Source of the DNA: UBA2882 sp051877575
Lineage (GTDB): Bacteria; Bacillota; Clostridia; Lachnospirales; Lachnospiraceae
Direction: 5' to 3'
DNA length: 64,000 nucleotides
NCBI GenBank assembly: GCA_051877575.1
Contig: JBJEJA010000028.1
Span: 124,001 to 188,000 of the forward strand
Shown: one piece after another, positions 52,678 through 60,548 of the stretch
How positions within the stretch are numbered: position 1 is the stretch's first letter
Layout: every line of letters starts with the position of its first letter
The notes under the pieces: generated by a model
Told to the model about the DNA's origin: nothing
Databases searched by the model: none
Seen by the model: only the letters and a program-made list of their open reading frames with translations
Translations under genes and position numbers: made by a program

Positions 52678-53853
52678 ATGAACAAGGAATTAATGGAAGC
52701 ACTGGATATTTTGGAAAAAGAGAAGGAAATCAGCAAAGAAACGCTGTTTGAAGCTATTGAAAATTCGTTGATAACGGCATGCAAAAACCATTTTGGTAAA
52801 TCCGACAATGTTACGGTGGAGATCGACAGAGAAACCTGTGATTTCAAAGTATGGGCAAACAAGGAAGTTGTAGAAACGGAAGACGACGTGGAGGATGATG
52901 TTTTACAGATCCCTTTGGAAAAGGCGTTGGAATATGATAAGAACGCGGAAGTGGGCGGTACTGTTAAAATTGAGATCCGAAGCAAAGAATTCGGCCGTAT
53001 TGCCACACAGAATGCAAAGAATGTAATCTTACAGAAAATCCGCGAGGAAGAAAGAAGCGTTATCTACAATCAGTATTACGAAAAGGAAAAAGATGTGGTA
53101 ACCGGTATCGTACAGCGTTATATCGGCAGAAACATCAGCATCAATCTCGGTAAATGCGATGCAATCCTAAATGAAAGTGAAATGGTAAAAGGTGAGGTGT
53201 TCAAACCGACAGAGCGTATCAAAGTATATATTCTGGAAGTCAAGAATACAACAAAAGGGCCTCGTATTTTGGTTAGCCGTACCCATCCCGAACTGGTAAA
53301 ACGTCTTTTTGAATCCGAGGTTGCGGAAATTGCGGACGGAACGGTAGAGATCAAGAGCATTGCAAGGGAGGCGGGAAGCAGAACCAAAATGGCTGTTTAT
53401 TCTTCCAATCCCAATGTGGATCCTGTCGGAGCATGTGTGGGCATGAACGGTGCCAGAGTCAATTCCATCGTGGAGGAACTGCGCGGAGAAAAAATCGATA
53501 TTATTAACTGGGATGAAAATCCGGGTAATCTGATCCAGAACGCATTATCACCGGCTAAGATCGTAGCGGTATTTGCGGATCCGGACGAGAAGACGGCAAA
53601 GGTTGTCGTTCCGGATTATCAGTTATCTCTTGCAATCGGAAAGGAAGGACAAAACGCAAGACTTGCGGCAAGACTGACCGGATATAAGATTGACATTAAG
53701 AGTGAGACACAGGCAAAAGATGCTCCCGGCTTTAGATATGAAGATTATATGGATGAATATGAAGATGAGGAGTATGACGAGGAATATAGTGAAGAATTTG
53801 ATGAGGCGGCAGAAGGCTACGCAGAAGAGGCCGAAGCTTCCGAAGAAGAATAG
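52678..53853 (+). CDS. nusA: Transcription termination/antitermination factor NusA
   Basis: 391 residues: an N-terminal RNA-polymerase-binding domain, an S1 domain (VVTGIVQRYIGRNISINLG), and two KH domains (RTHPELVKRLFESEVAEIADG; DPVGACVGMNGARVNSIVEEL; IGKEGQNARLAARLTGYKID), ending in an acidic Glu/Tyr-rich tail. NusA affects hairpin-dependent pausing and termination and may act on its own operon leader. Confidence 0.97.
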   Translation: MNKELMEALDILEKEKEISKETLFEAIENSLITACKNHFGKSDNVTVEIDRETCDFKVWANKEVVETEDDVEDDVLQIPLEKALEYDKNAEVGGTVKIEIRSKEFGRIATQNAKNVILQKIREEERSVIYNQYYEKEKDVVTGIVQRYIGRNISINLGKCDAILNESEMVKGEVFKPTERIKVYILEVKNTTKGPRILVSRTHPELVKRLFESEVAEIADGTVEIKSIAREAGSRTKMAVYSSNPNVDPVGACVGMNGARVNSIVEELRGEKIDIINWDENPGNLIQNALSPAKIVAVFADPDEKTAKVVVPDYQLSLAIGKEGQNARLAARLTGYKIDIKSETQAKDAPGFRYEDYMDEYEDEEYDEEYSEEFDEAAEGYAEEAEASEEE

Positions 53854-53862
53854 AGGGATTTT

Positions 53863-54138
53863 ATGGCAAAAAAAATTCCAATGAGACAGTGTGTCGGATG
53901 CGGCGAGATGAAAAGCAAGAAAGAAATGCTCCGTATTCTGAAAACGCCGGAAGATGAAATTGTTCTGGATGTTACGGGCAAACAGAACGGCAGGGGCGCA
54001 TATATATGCCGGAACAAAGCGTGTTTTGAACTGGCGTGTAAGAACAAAGGATTGGAACGTTCCTTTAAAAGAGCTGTATCGGCGCAGGTTTATGACAATC
54101 TGTTAAAGGAGTTTGAATGTTTAGATGAACAAACCTGA
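53863..54138 (+). CDS. ylxR: YlxR/RnpM family RNA-binding protein
   Basis: 91 residues with the family motif RQCVGCGEMKSKKEMLRI, a GRGAYICRNKACFELACKNK strand-turn, and basic residues. Relatives bind RNase P RNA (RnpM). It overlaps ylxQ by 14 bp. Confidence 0.93.
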   Translation: MAKKIPMRQCVGCGEMKSKKEMLRILKTPEDEIVLDVTGKQNGRGAYICRNKACFELACKNKGLERSFKRAVSAQVYDNLLKEFECLDEQT

Positions 54139-54439
54139 TAGAGTGATGTCCCTGTTGGGGATTGCAGCCAAGGGAAGAAATGTGGTAAGCGGCAGCTTTG
54201 CCGTGGAAAAAGCGGTCAAAACCGGAAAAGCATTTCTGGTGATTGTATCGGCAGAGGCATCGGATAATACAAAAAAGATGTTTACAAATATGTGTGGATT
54301 CTACGAGGTTCCCATTCGTTTTTACGGGACGAAAGAGGCACTGGGACATACGATCGGTAAACAGATGCGGGCAAACGTTGCTGTTACGGACAGCGGCTTG
54401 GCAAACAGTATTTTGAAACTGTTAGAAACCGACAAATGA
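54125..54439 (+). CDS. ylxQ: L7Ae/L30e/S12e/Gadd45 family protein YlxQ
   Basis: 104 residues of the L7Ae kink-turn-binding fold: LLGIAAKGRNVVSGSFAVEKAV, ASDNTKKMF, and RANVAVTDSGLANSIL. A probable RNA-binding protein of the nusA-infB operon; not essential in relatives. Confidence 0.92.
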   Translation: MNKPDRVMSLLGIAAKGRNVVSGSFAVEKAVKTGKAFLVIVSAEASDNTKKMFTNMCGFYEVPIRFYGTKEALGHTIGKQMRANVAVTDSGLANSILKLLETDK

Positions 54440-54454
54440 ATTCGGAGGTAGAAC

Positions 54455-57229
54455 ATGGCGAAAATGAAAGTATATGAACTTGCAAAAGAACTGGATAAAC
54501 AAAGTAAGGATATTTTAAATTTTCTTGCGGATAAAGGTGTGGAAGTAAAAAGTCATATGAGTACCATGGAAGATGATGTGGTCGATATGGTAAAGACGGC
54601 TTTTTCGGCACAGACCGGAAAGGAAAAGGCAAAGGAAGAAGTGAAAACGGCAGAGAAAAAGCCGGAAGAAACAAAGGCGGCAGAAGGAAAAGAAGGACCA
54701 AAAGCAGAGCCGGCAAAAGAGGAGGCTCCGAAAGGGGAAGTGCCTAAAAAGAAGAAAAATATTATTTTTGTCAGCAATCCCCATAACAGCAAAATGGGCG
54801 GACAAAAGCCGATGAATGGCGGAAACAGAAATGCCGGAAGCGGTAATCAGAGACCGGGAGGGGGCAGACCGATTCAGCAGCAACAGCAGCACAGACCTTT
54901 ACCGAAACCCGTTGTAAAACCGGCAGTCCTTCCCAGCATTGAAGAAGAATTCGGCGTTCCCGAAAAATCGGCACCGGTTCAGACATCTGCAAATGAAGGA
55001 CGCGGCCAAAATCAGAACCGTAGCGATAATCGTGGTGGAAACAGAAATGAAAACAGATACGATAACAAAAATGACGGAAACAGAAGAAATCAGGACGGCG
55101 GAAACCGTGGCGGAGAAAGACGTCAGGGCGGTTATAATAACGGTAGTCAGGACCGTAGGAACGGTGATGGCAATCGCGAAGGCGGCAGGGATAATAAGAG
55201 ACCTTTTAACGGTAATGACCGCACTAACAGAGGCGATGGAAAACAGGGAAATAACTTTAGAAAACCTCAGGGTGGAAAAAGTTTCGTTCCGGAAAGTCCG
55301 ATTAAGGATACCGAAAAACATCGTGATGAAGAGAAACGCAGACAGGGGCAGGAAAGAGACAAACGCTCCAAGAAAGATCTGATTTATGAAGAAGACGGCT
55401 TTATGGGAAAAGGGAAATCCAATAAGCCGGGCAGATTCATTAAGCCGGAAAAGAAAGTAGAGGAGCAGGAAGAGCAGATCAAGGTTATTACATTGCCCGA
55501 AACCCTGACGATCAAAGAACTGGCCGATAAAATGAAGATTCAGCCATCGGCAATCGTTAAGAAACTGTTTATGCAGGGACAGATTGTTACCGTTAATCAG
55601 GAAATCAGCTATGAAACGGCAGAAGAGATTGCGATTGAATATGATATTATCTGTGAACAGGAAGTAAAAGTCGATGTCATCGAAGAATTGTTGAAAGAGG
55701 ATGACGAGGATGAGGCAGATATGGTAAAACGTCCTCCGGTTATCTGTGTTATGGGTCATGTCGATCATGGTAAAACCTCTTTGCTGGATGCCATCAGAAA
55801 GACCAACGTAACAGACCGTGAGGCAGGTGGTATTACCCAGCATATCGGCGCTTATACCGTAACGATTAACGGTGAGAAGATTACCTTCCTGGATACACCG
55901 GGGCATGAAGCATTTACCGCAATGCGTATGCGTGGTGCGAATTCTACGGATATTGCAGTTCTGGTTGTTGCCGCAGATGACGGTGTTATGCCGCAGACCG
56001 TAGAAGCAATCAATCATGCCAAAGCCGCAGGAATTGAAATTATCGTTGCCGTCAATAAGATTGATAAACCCAATGCCAATATCGACAGGGTAAAACAGGA
56101 ATTGACGGAATATGAACTGATTCCCGTCGACTGGGGCGGAAGCACGGAGTTTGTGCCTGTTTCGGCAAAGAGCGGCGAAGGTATTTCCGATCTGCTGGAA
56201 ACCATTATCCTGACTTCGGAAATCCTGGAACTTAAGGCCAATCCCAATCGTCGTGCCAGAGGTCTTGTCATTGAGGCGGAATTGGATAAGGGACGCGGTC
56301 CGGTAGCAACCGTTCTGGTTCAGAAAGGTACCTTAAAGGTCGGAGATTTTATTTCCGCAGGTGCCAGCCACGGTAAAGTAAGAGCCATGGTAGATGATAA
56401 GGGAAGAAGAGTCAAAGAAGCAACTCCTTCCACACCGGTTGAGATTTTAGGACTTTCCGATGTGCCCAATGCGGGAGAGATTTTCATTGCACATGAAAAT
56501 GATAAGACCGCAAAGAACTTTGCGGAAACCTTTATCGCACAGAATAAAGAAAAGAAACTGGAAGAAACTAAGAGCAAGATGTCTCTGGATGATCTGTTCA
56601 GCAAGATCCAGGAAGGCAATCTGAAAGAATTGAATCTGATCATCAAGGCCGATGTTCAGGGTAGTGTGGAGGCAGTAAAACAAAGTCTCTTAAAGCTTTC
56701 CAATGAAGAAGTTGTTGTCAAATGTATCCATGGCGGTGTCGGTGCCATCAATGAATCCGATGTCAGCCTTGCGGCGGCATCGGCTGCAATCATTATCGGC
56801 TTTAACGTACGACCCGATGCACAGGCAAAAGCAGCGGCTGAGCGTGAAGGCGTGGATGTAAGATTATACAGAGTCATCTATCAGGCAATCGAGGATGTGG
56901 AAGCAGCCATGAAAGGTATGCTGGATCCTGTATATGAGGAACAGGTAATCGGACACGCAGAAGTAAGACAGCTGTTTAAGGCTTCCGCAGTAGGTAATAT
57001 TGCAGGTTCTTATGTACTGGACGGACGCTTTGAAAGAGGATGTAAGGTCCGCATCAGCAGAGAAGGCGAGCAGATTTACGAAGGCGAGCTTGCCAGCCTG
57101 AAACGTTTCAAGGATGATGTAAAAGAAGTGAAGGCAGGCTTTGAATGCGGTCTCGTATTTGAAGGATTTGACCAGATGAAGGAACTGGATATCGTAGAAG
57201 CCTATATTATGGTTGAAGTTCCCAGATAG
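54455..57229 (+). CDS. infB: Translation initiation factor IF-2
   Basis: 924 residues. It has an N-terminal IF2_N helix (VYELAKELDKQSKDILNFLADKG), then a long low-complexity stretch (about 50-330) rich in Lys/Glu/Pro and then Gly/Asn/Arg/Asp, a second IF2_N (LTIKELADKMKIQPSAIVKKL), and the GTPase core with G1 GHVDHGKTSLL, DTPGHEAFTAM (G3) and NKID (G4), followed by domains II-IV. The disordered Arg/Gly/Asn region is common in Lachnospiraceae IF-2. It places fMet-tRNA on the 30S. Confidence 0.98.
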   Translation: MAKMKVYELAKELDKQSKDILNFLADKGVEVKSHMSTMEDDVVDMVKTAFSAQTGKEKAKEEVKTAEKKPEETKAAEGKEGPKAEPAKEEAPKGEVPKKKKNIIFVSNPHNSKMGGQKPMNGGNRNAGSGNQRPGGGRPIQQQQQHRPLPKPVVKPAVLPSIEEEFGVPEKSAPVQTSANEGRGQNQNRSDNRGGNRNENRYDNKNDGNRRNQDGGNRGGERRQGGYNNGSQDRRNGDGNREGGRDNKRPFNGNDRTNRGDGKQGNNFRKPQGGKSFVPESPIKDTEKHRDEEKRRQGQERDKRSKKDLIYEEDGFMGKGKSNKPGRFIKPEKKVEEQEEQIKVITLPETLTIKELADKMKIQPSAIVKKLFMQGQIVTVNQEISYETAEEIAIEYDIICEQEVKVDVIEELLKEDDEDEADMVKRPPVICVMGHVDHGKTSLLDAIRKTNVTDREAGGITQHIGAYTVTINGEKITFLDTPGHEAFTAMRMRGANSTDIAVLVVAADDGVMPQTVEAINHAKAAGIEIIVAVNKIDKPNANIDRVKQELTEYELIPVDWGGSTEFVPVSAKSGEGISDLLETIILTSEILELKANPNRRARGLVIEAELDKGRGPVATVLVQKGTLKVGDFISAGASHGKVRAMVDDKGRRVKEATPSTPVEILGLSDVPNAGEIFIAHENDKTAKNFAETFIAQNKEKKLEETKSKMSLDDLFSKIQEGNLKELNLIIKADVQGSVEAVKQSLLKLSNEEVVVKCIHGGVGAINESDVSLAAASAAIIIGFNVRPDAQAKAAAEREGVDVRLYRVIYQAIEDVEAAMKGMLDPVYEEQVIGHAEVRQLFKASAVGNIAGSYVLDGRFERGCKVRISREGEQIYEGELASLKRFKDDVKEVKAGFECGLVFEGFDQMKELDIVEAYIMVEVPR

Positions 57230-57238
57230 GAAGTTGTT

Positions 57239-57595
57239 ATGAGAAAGAACAGTATTAAAAATACCCGGATCAACGGGGAAGTACAGCGTGTGCTGGCAGA
57301 TATCATCAGGGGGCAGATCAAGGATCCGCGCATCAGCCCTCTGACCTCAGTGGTTGCGGTTGAGGTTGCACCGGATCTGAAAACCGCAAAAGCATGGATA
57401 TCCACATTGGGAGATGAAAAAGCCCAGGAGGATACCCTCGCGGGATTGAAAAGCGCGGAAGGCTATATCAGAAGCCAGCTTGCAAAGGAAATCAACCTTC
57501 GCAATACACCGCAGATTACGTTTGTAATGGACCAGTCCATTGCATATGGGGTCAATATGACCAGAAAAATTGATGAGGTAACCAAGGATTTATGA
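57239..57595 (+). CDS. rbfA: Ribosome-binding factor A
   Basis: 118 residues of the KH-like RbfA fold acting in late 30S maturation: RINGEVQRVLADIIRGQIKDPRI, VEVAPDLKTAKAWIS, LRNTPQITFVMDQSIAYG. Its stop overlaps the start of nrnA (ATGA). Confidence 0.97.
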   Translation: MRKNSIKNTRINGEVQRVLADIIRGQIKDPRISPLTSVVAVEVAPDLKTAKAWISTLGDEKAQEDTLAGLKSAEGYIRSQLAKEINLRNTPQITFVMDQSIAYGVNMTRKIDEVTKDL

Positions 57596-58587
57596 TGAAC
57601 CTGATTTCAGTGTGCCGGAATGCGGAAACAATCGGTATCAGCGGCCATATCAGACCTGACGGGGACTGTATAGGCAGTACCTGCGGGTTATGGCAGTTTT
57701 TAAAAAAGGTGTTTCCTCATAAACGGATCGATGTGCGTCTGGAAAAGCCGGCGGATATTTATGCGTTTATTCCCGGAGTGTCCGATATTGTCACAGATGA
57801 GGAAGATATGATCTATGATGTTTTTTTTGTCATAGACAGTGTGCCGGACAGAATAGGCGCTGCAGAAAAGTATTTTAAAACTGCAGGAACAAAAGTGAAT
57901 ATCGATCATCACATTACCAATCCCGGGGTGGGGGATCTGTGCTACATTGATGCGGCGGCGAGTTCGGCCAGCGAGCTGGTCTATGATCTGATCAGAGAAG
58001 CAGATCCGGAAGGAAAATACATGGATGCCGGAATTGCCGAAACGATTTATCTTGGTATCATTCAGGATTGCGGAGTGTTCCAGTATTCCAATACATCGCC
58101 GAAAACCCTGCGTATGGCGGCAGAACTGATCGCTTACGGTTTCGATTTTCCAAAACTGATCGATGAAACTTTTTATGAGAAGAGCTATGTACAAAATCAG
58201 GTGTTGGGGTTTGCACTGTGCAACAGCCGCAGATGCCTTTCCGATGCATTTATTTACAGTATCATTACCAGAAAGGATATGGAAACTTTGCATGCGGGCG
58301 ATCATGATTTTGAGGGTGTTGTAAATCAGCTGCGCTATACCAAGGGAGTAAAAGCGGCAGCCCTTTTGCATGAGACCGAAGAAGGAAACTATAAGGTCAG
58401 CCTGCGGAGCGGCGGCGAGGTGGATGTAGCCAAAGTCGCGGCAACTTTTGGCGGCGGCGGACATGTCAGAGCCGCAGGATGTACCCTGTGCGGAAGCCAT
58501 GAGGAAATGGCGGGGAAATTGGCGGCAGAAATTGAAAAGCAATTGAAGGGGCAGAACGAAAAGGTAAAAGGTCGGTTTACATGTTAA
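57592..58587 (+). CDS. nrnA: DHH-family bifunctional oligoribonuclease/PAP phosphatase NrnA
   Basis: 331 residues. The DHH domain has the metal motifs GHIRPDGDCIGS, VIDSVPDR and NIDHHITN; the C-terminal DHHA1 domain has the substrate motif GGGGHVRAAG. NrnA degrades nano-RNA and dephosphorylates pAp. It fits the standard position between rbfA and truB, overlapping truB by 7 bp. The pGpG product of the EAL enzyme at 5.9 kb is among the substrates known for this family. Confidence 0.94.
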   Translation: MMNLISVCRNAETIGISGHIRPDGDCIGSTCGLWQFLKKVFPHKRIDVRLEKPADIYAFIPGVSDIVTDEEDMIYDVFFVIDSVPDRIGAAEKYFKTAGTKVNIDHHITNPGVGDLCYIDAAASSASELVYDLIREADPEGKYMDAGIAETIYLGIIQDCGVFQYSNTSPKTLRMAAELIAYGFDFPKLIDETFYEKSYVQNQVLGFALCNSRRCLSDAFIYSIITRKDMETLHAGDHDFEGVVNQLRYTKGVKAAALLHETEEGNYKVSLRSGGEVDVAKVAATFGGGGHVRAAGCTLCGSHEEMAGKLAAEIEKQLKGQNEKVKGRFTC

Positions 58588-59483
58588 ACGGTGTTATCAT
58601 TGTCAATAAAGAAAAAGACTTTACATCCCATGATGTAGTTGCAAAGCTGCGGGGGATTTTAAAGCAGAAAAAAATCGGTCACACAGGGACACTGGATCCC
58701 CAGGCGGAAGGCGTACTGCCCGTTTGTCTGGGAAATGCCACAAAGCTGTGTGACATTTTAACGGATAAGAAAAAAGAATATGTGGCAACGCTTTTGCTTG
58801 GCGTTACGACGGATACCCAGGATATGACGGGAACGGTACAGAAACAGTCGGATGTGGCGGCAGATGAAGAAAGCGTACAAAAGGTCATGGAATCTTTTGT
58901 GGGAAAATCCATGCAGATTCCGCCGATGTATTCCGCACTGAAGGTAAACGGGAAGAAACTCTACGAACTGGCGCGGGAAGGGAAAGTGGTCGAAAGGGAA
59001 GCAAGACCCATTGAAATCTATGAGCTGGAAATTCTTTCAATGAAGCTGCCCGAGGTAGAAATCCGGGTATTGTGTTCCAAGGGAACCTATATCAGGACGC
59101 TCTGTGCGGATATCGGAGACAGGCTGGGGTGCGGCGGTTGTATGAAAAGCCTTCTGCGGACAAAAGTGGAGGATTTTTGTCTGGAAAATGCACATACACT
59201 GTCACAGATTGAAGAGATCAGGGATCGGGGAAAATTGGCGGATCTGGTGATACCCGTTGACCGTATTTTTTTCCGGCTGCAAAAGATACATATCAGACCG
59301 GAGTTTTCCGTGATTGTGGAAAACGGAAATACCTGTCCCCTTACCATGATACAGGAAAAGGTAAAGGCAGCGGACGGAGAACGGTTTTTGATGTATCACA
59401 GTAATGATGTCTTTTACGGAATTTACGAATATGTGGCTGCGGATAATCTGTTAAAGCCTTATAAAATGTTTATTCCCGTATAG
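58581..59483 (+). CDS. truB: tRNA pseudouridine(55) synthase TruB
   Basis: 300 residues. It has NKEKDFTSHDVVAKLRGIL, the catalytic GHTGTLDPQAEGVLPV (Asp), the PPMYSALKVNGKKLYELAR loop and CSKGTYIRTLCADIG. It makes pseudouridine 55 in the T loop of tRNA. The ATG precedes the nrnA stop. Confidence 0.97.
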   Translation: MLNGVIIVNKEKDFTSHDVVAKLRGILKQKKIGHTGTLDPQAEGVLPVCLGNATKLCDILTDKKKEYVATLLLGVTTDTQDMTGTVQKQSDVAADEESVQKVMESFVGKSMQIPPMYSALKVNGKKLYELAREGKVVEREARPIEIYELEILSMKLPEVEIRVLCSKGTYIRTLCADIGDRLGCGGCMKSLLRTKVEDFCLENAHTLSQIEEIRDRGKLADLVIPVDRIFFRLQKIHIRPEFSVIVENGNTCPLTMIQEKVKAADGERFLMYHSNDVFYGIYEYVAADNLLKPYKMFIPV

Positions 59484-59501
59484 GGATGGAGAAATAACCT
59501 T

Positions 59502-60425
59502 ATGTTGATCATAGAAAATACGACAGAATTTCATATTCCGGATAAAACGGCCATTGCCATCGGCAAGTTTGACGGGATCCACAGAGGCCACAAGGCATTG
59601 TTCCGGTGTCTCCGGCGGGCAAAGGAACGCGGTTTAAAGACGGCGGTATTTACTTTTTATCCCTCTCCGGCAACCTTCTTTTCGGGACATGAGGTAAAGG
59701 AACTGACTACGGACCGGGAAAAAAGAATTATGTTTGAACAGATGGGAATCGATTATCTGGTAGAATATCCTTTCTGCAAAGAAACGGCAGGTGTGGAGCC
59801 GGAACGCTATGTCACGGATTTTCTGCTGGAACGGATGAACGGGGCATTGATTGCCGCAGGAGAGGATGTCAGCTTTGGAAAAGGCGGGAAAGGAGACCGC
59901 TTTTTATTGGAAAAGCTGTCGAAAGCGTATGGCTTTGAGCTGGAAATCATTGAAAAGTTGAAATACGGACAAAGGGAAATCAGTTCCACTTATGTGAGAG
60001 AAGAGGTGGAGAAGGGACGGATGGAAACGGTTGCGGAGCTTCTGGGTGAACCGTTTTTTGTCAGCGGTGTTGTGGAAAACGGCAAAAAACTGGGCAGAAG
60101 GCTGGGAATGCCCACAGCAAACCTGTATCCGTCCTCGGATAAACTGTTGCCGCCCAAAGGGGTTTATTTTTCCCATGTCTGTCTGCATGGTGAAATATAT
60201 CCGGGTGTGACAAACATCGGTTCTCGCCCTACGGTAGAGGACGGAAACCGCGTCAGTGTGGAGACTTATCTACTGGGACTTTCTGAGGAAATCTACGGAG
60301 AAACCATAAAGGTGGAATTATTGCATTATCAGAGGCCGGAACGGAAGTTTGACAGTGTGGAGCAGCTGAAAAATGCGGTTTTCAAAAATATCGAAGAGGC
60401 GAAAGCGTACTTTGCGGAGCGCTGA
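59502..60425 (+). CDS. ribF: Bifunctional riboflavin kinase/FAD synthetase RibF
   Basis: 307 residues. The N-terminal FAD synthetase domain shows AIGKFDGIHRGHKAL and the EDVSFGKGGKGD and ISSTYVREEVEKG segments; the C-terminal kinase domain has GRRLGMPTANLYP, KGVYFSHV and GVTNIGSRPTV. It is the last gene of the translation operon. Confidence 0.96.
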   Translation: MLIIENTTEFHIPDKTAIAIGKFDGIHRGHKALFRCLRRAKERGLKTAVFTFYPSPATFFSGHEVKELTTDREKRIMFEQMGIDYLVEYPFCKETAGVEPERYVTDFLLERMNGALIAAGEDVSFGKGGKGDRFLLEKLSKAYGFELEIIEKLKYGQREISSTYVREEVEKGRMETVAELLGEPFFVSGVVENGKKLGRRLGMPTANLYPSSDKLLPPKGVYFSHVCLHGEIYPGVTNIGSRPTVEDGNRVSVETYLLGLSEEIYGETIKVELLHYQRPERKFDSVEQLKNAVFKNIEEAKAYFAER

Positions 60426-60466
60426 TGCTTTTTCGGAACCTTTTTTCAGAACCTGCTAATTTTATC

Positions 60467-60495
60467 TTGTATCTTTTTTTTAGATATTTTACAAT
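60467..60495 (+). promoter_or_regulatory. Probable promoter of third Na/Pi cotransporter
   Basis: TTGTAT (60467-60472), a 17-bp spacer and TACAAT (60490-60495), which places the start near 60502. Confidence 0.5.
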
Positions 60496-60504
60496 AGAGG
60501 TGTA

Positions 60505-60542
60505 TGTAAATAAATTGTAAAAATATGTAAAAGACAGGTAAA
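60505..60542 (+). promoter_or_regulatory. GTAAA repeats (Pho- or Wal-box-like) before third Na/Pi cotransporter
   Basis: GTAAA at 60506, 60517, 60527 and 60538, with spacings 11, 10 and 11. They are the complement of TTTAC and match PhoP/PhoB or WalR box phasing. They lie downstream of the promoter I assign, which would suit repression or a second promoter. Confidence 0.55.
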
Positions 60543-60548
60543 AGAAAA

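Noticed and set aside
54939..55382. 147-residue + strand frame within infB
   Set aside because: It is a frame shadow of the repetitive Gly/Asn/Arg region of IF-2, rich in Thr/Glu/Met repeats, not a separate gene.
54899..56017. 372-residue open frame on the minus strand across infB
   Set aside because: It mirrors the infB coding sequence, has a low-complexity, hydrophobic and Cys/Phe-rich translation without a known domain, and no ribosome binding site of note. infB is certain.
60505..60542. CRISPR-like short repeats
   Set aside because: The GTAAA units are only 5-6 bases at 10-11 bp spacing. They fit a regulator binding site and not repeat-spacer units.
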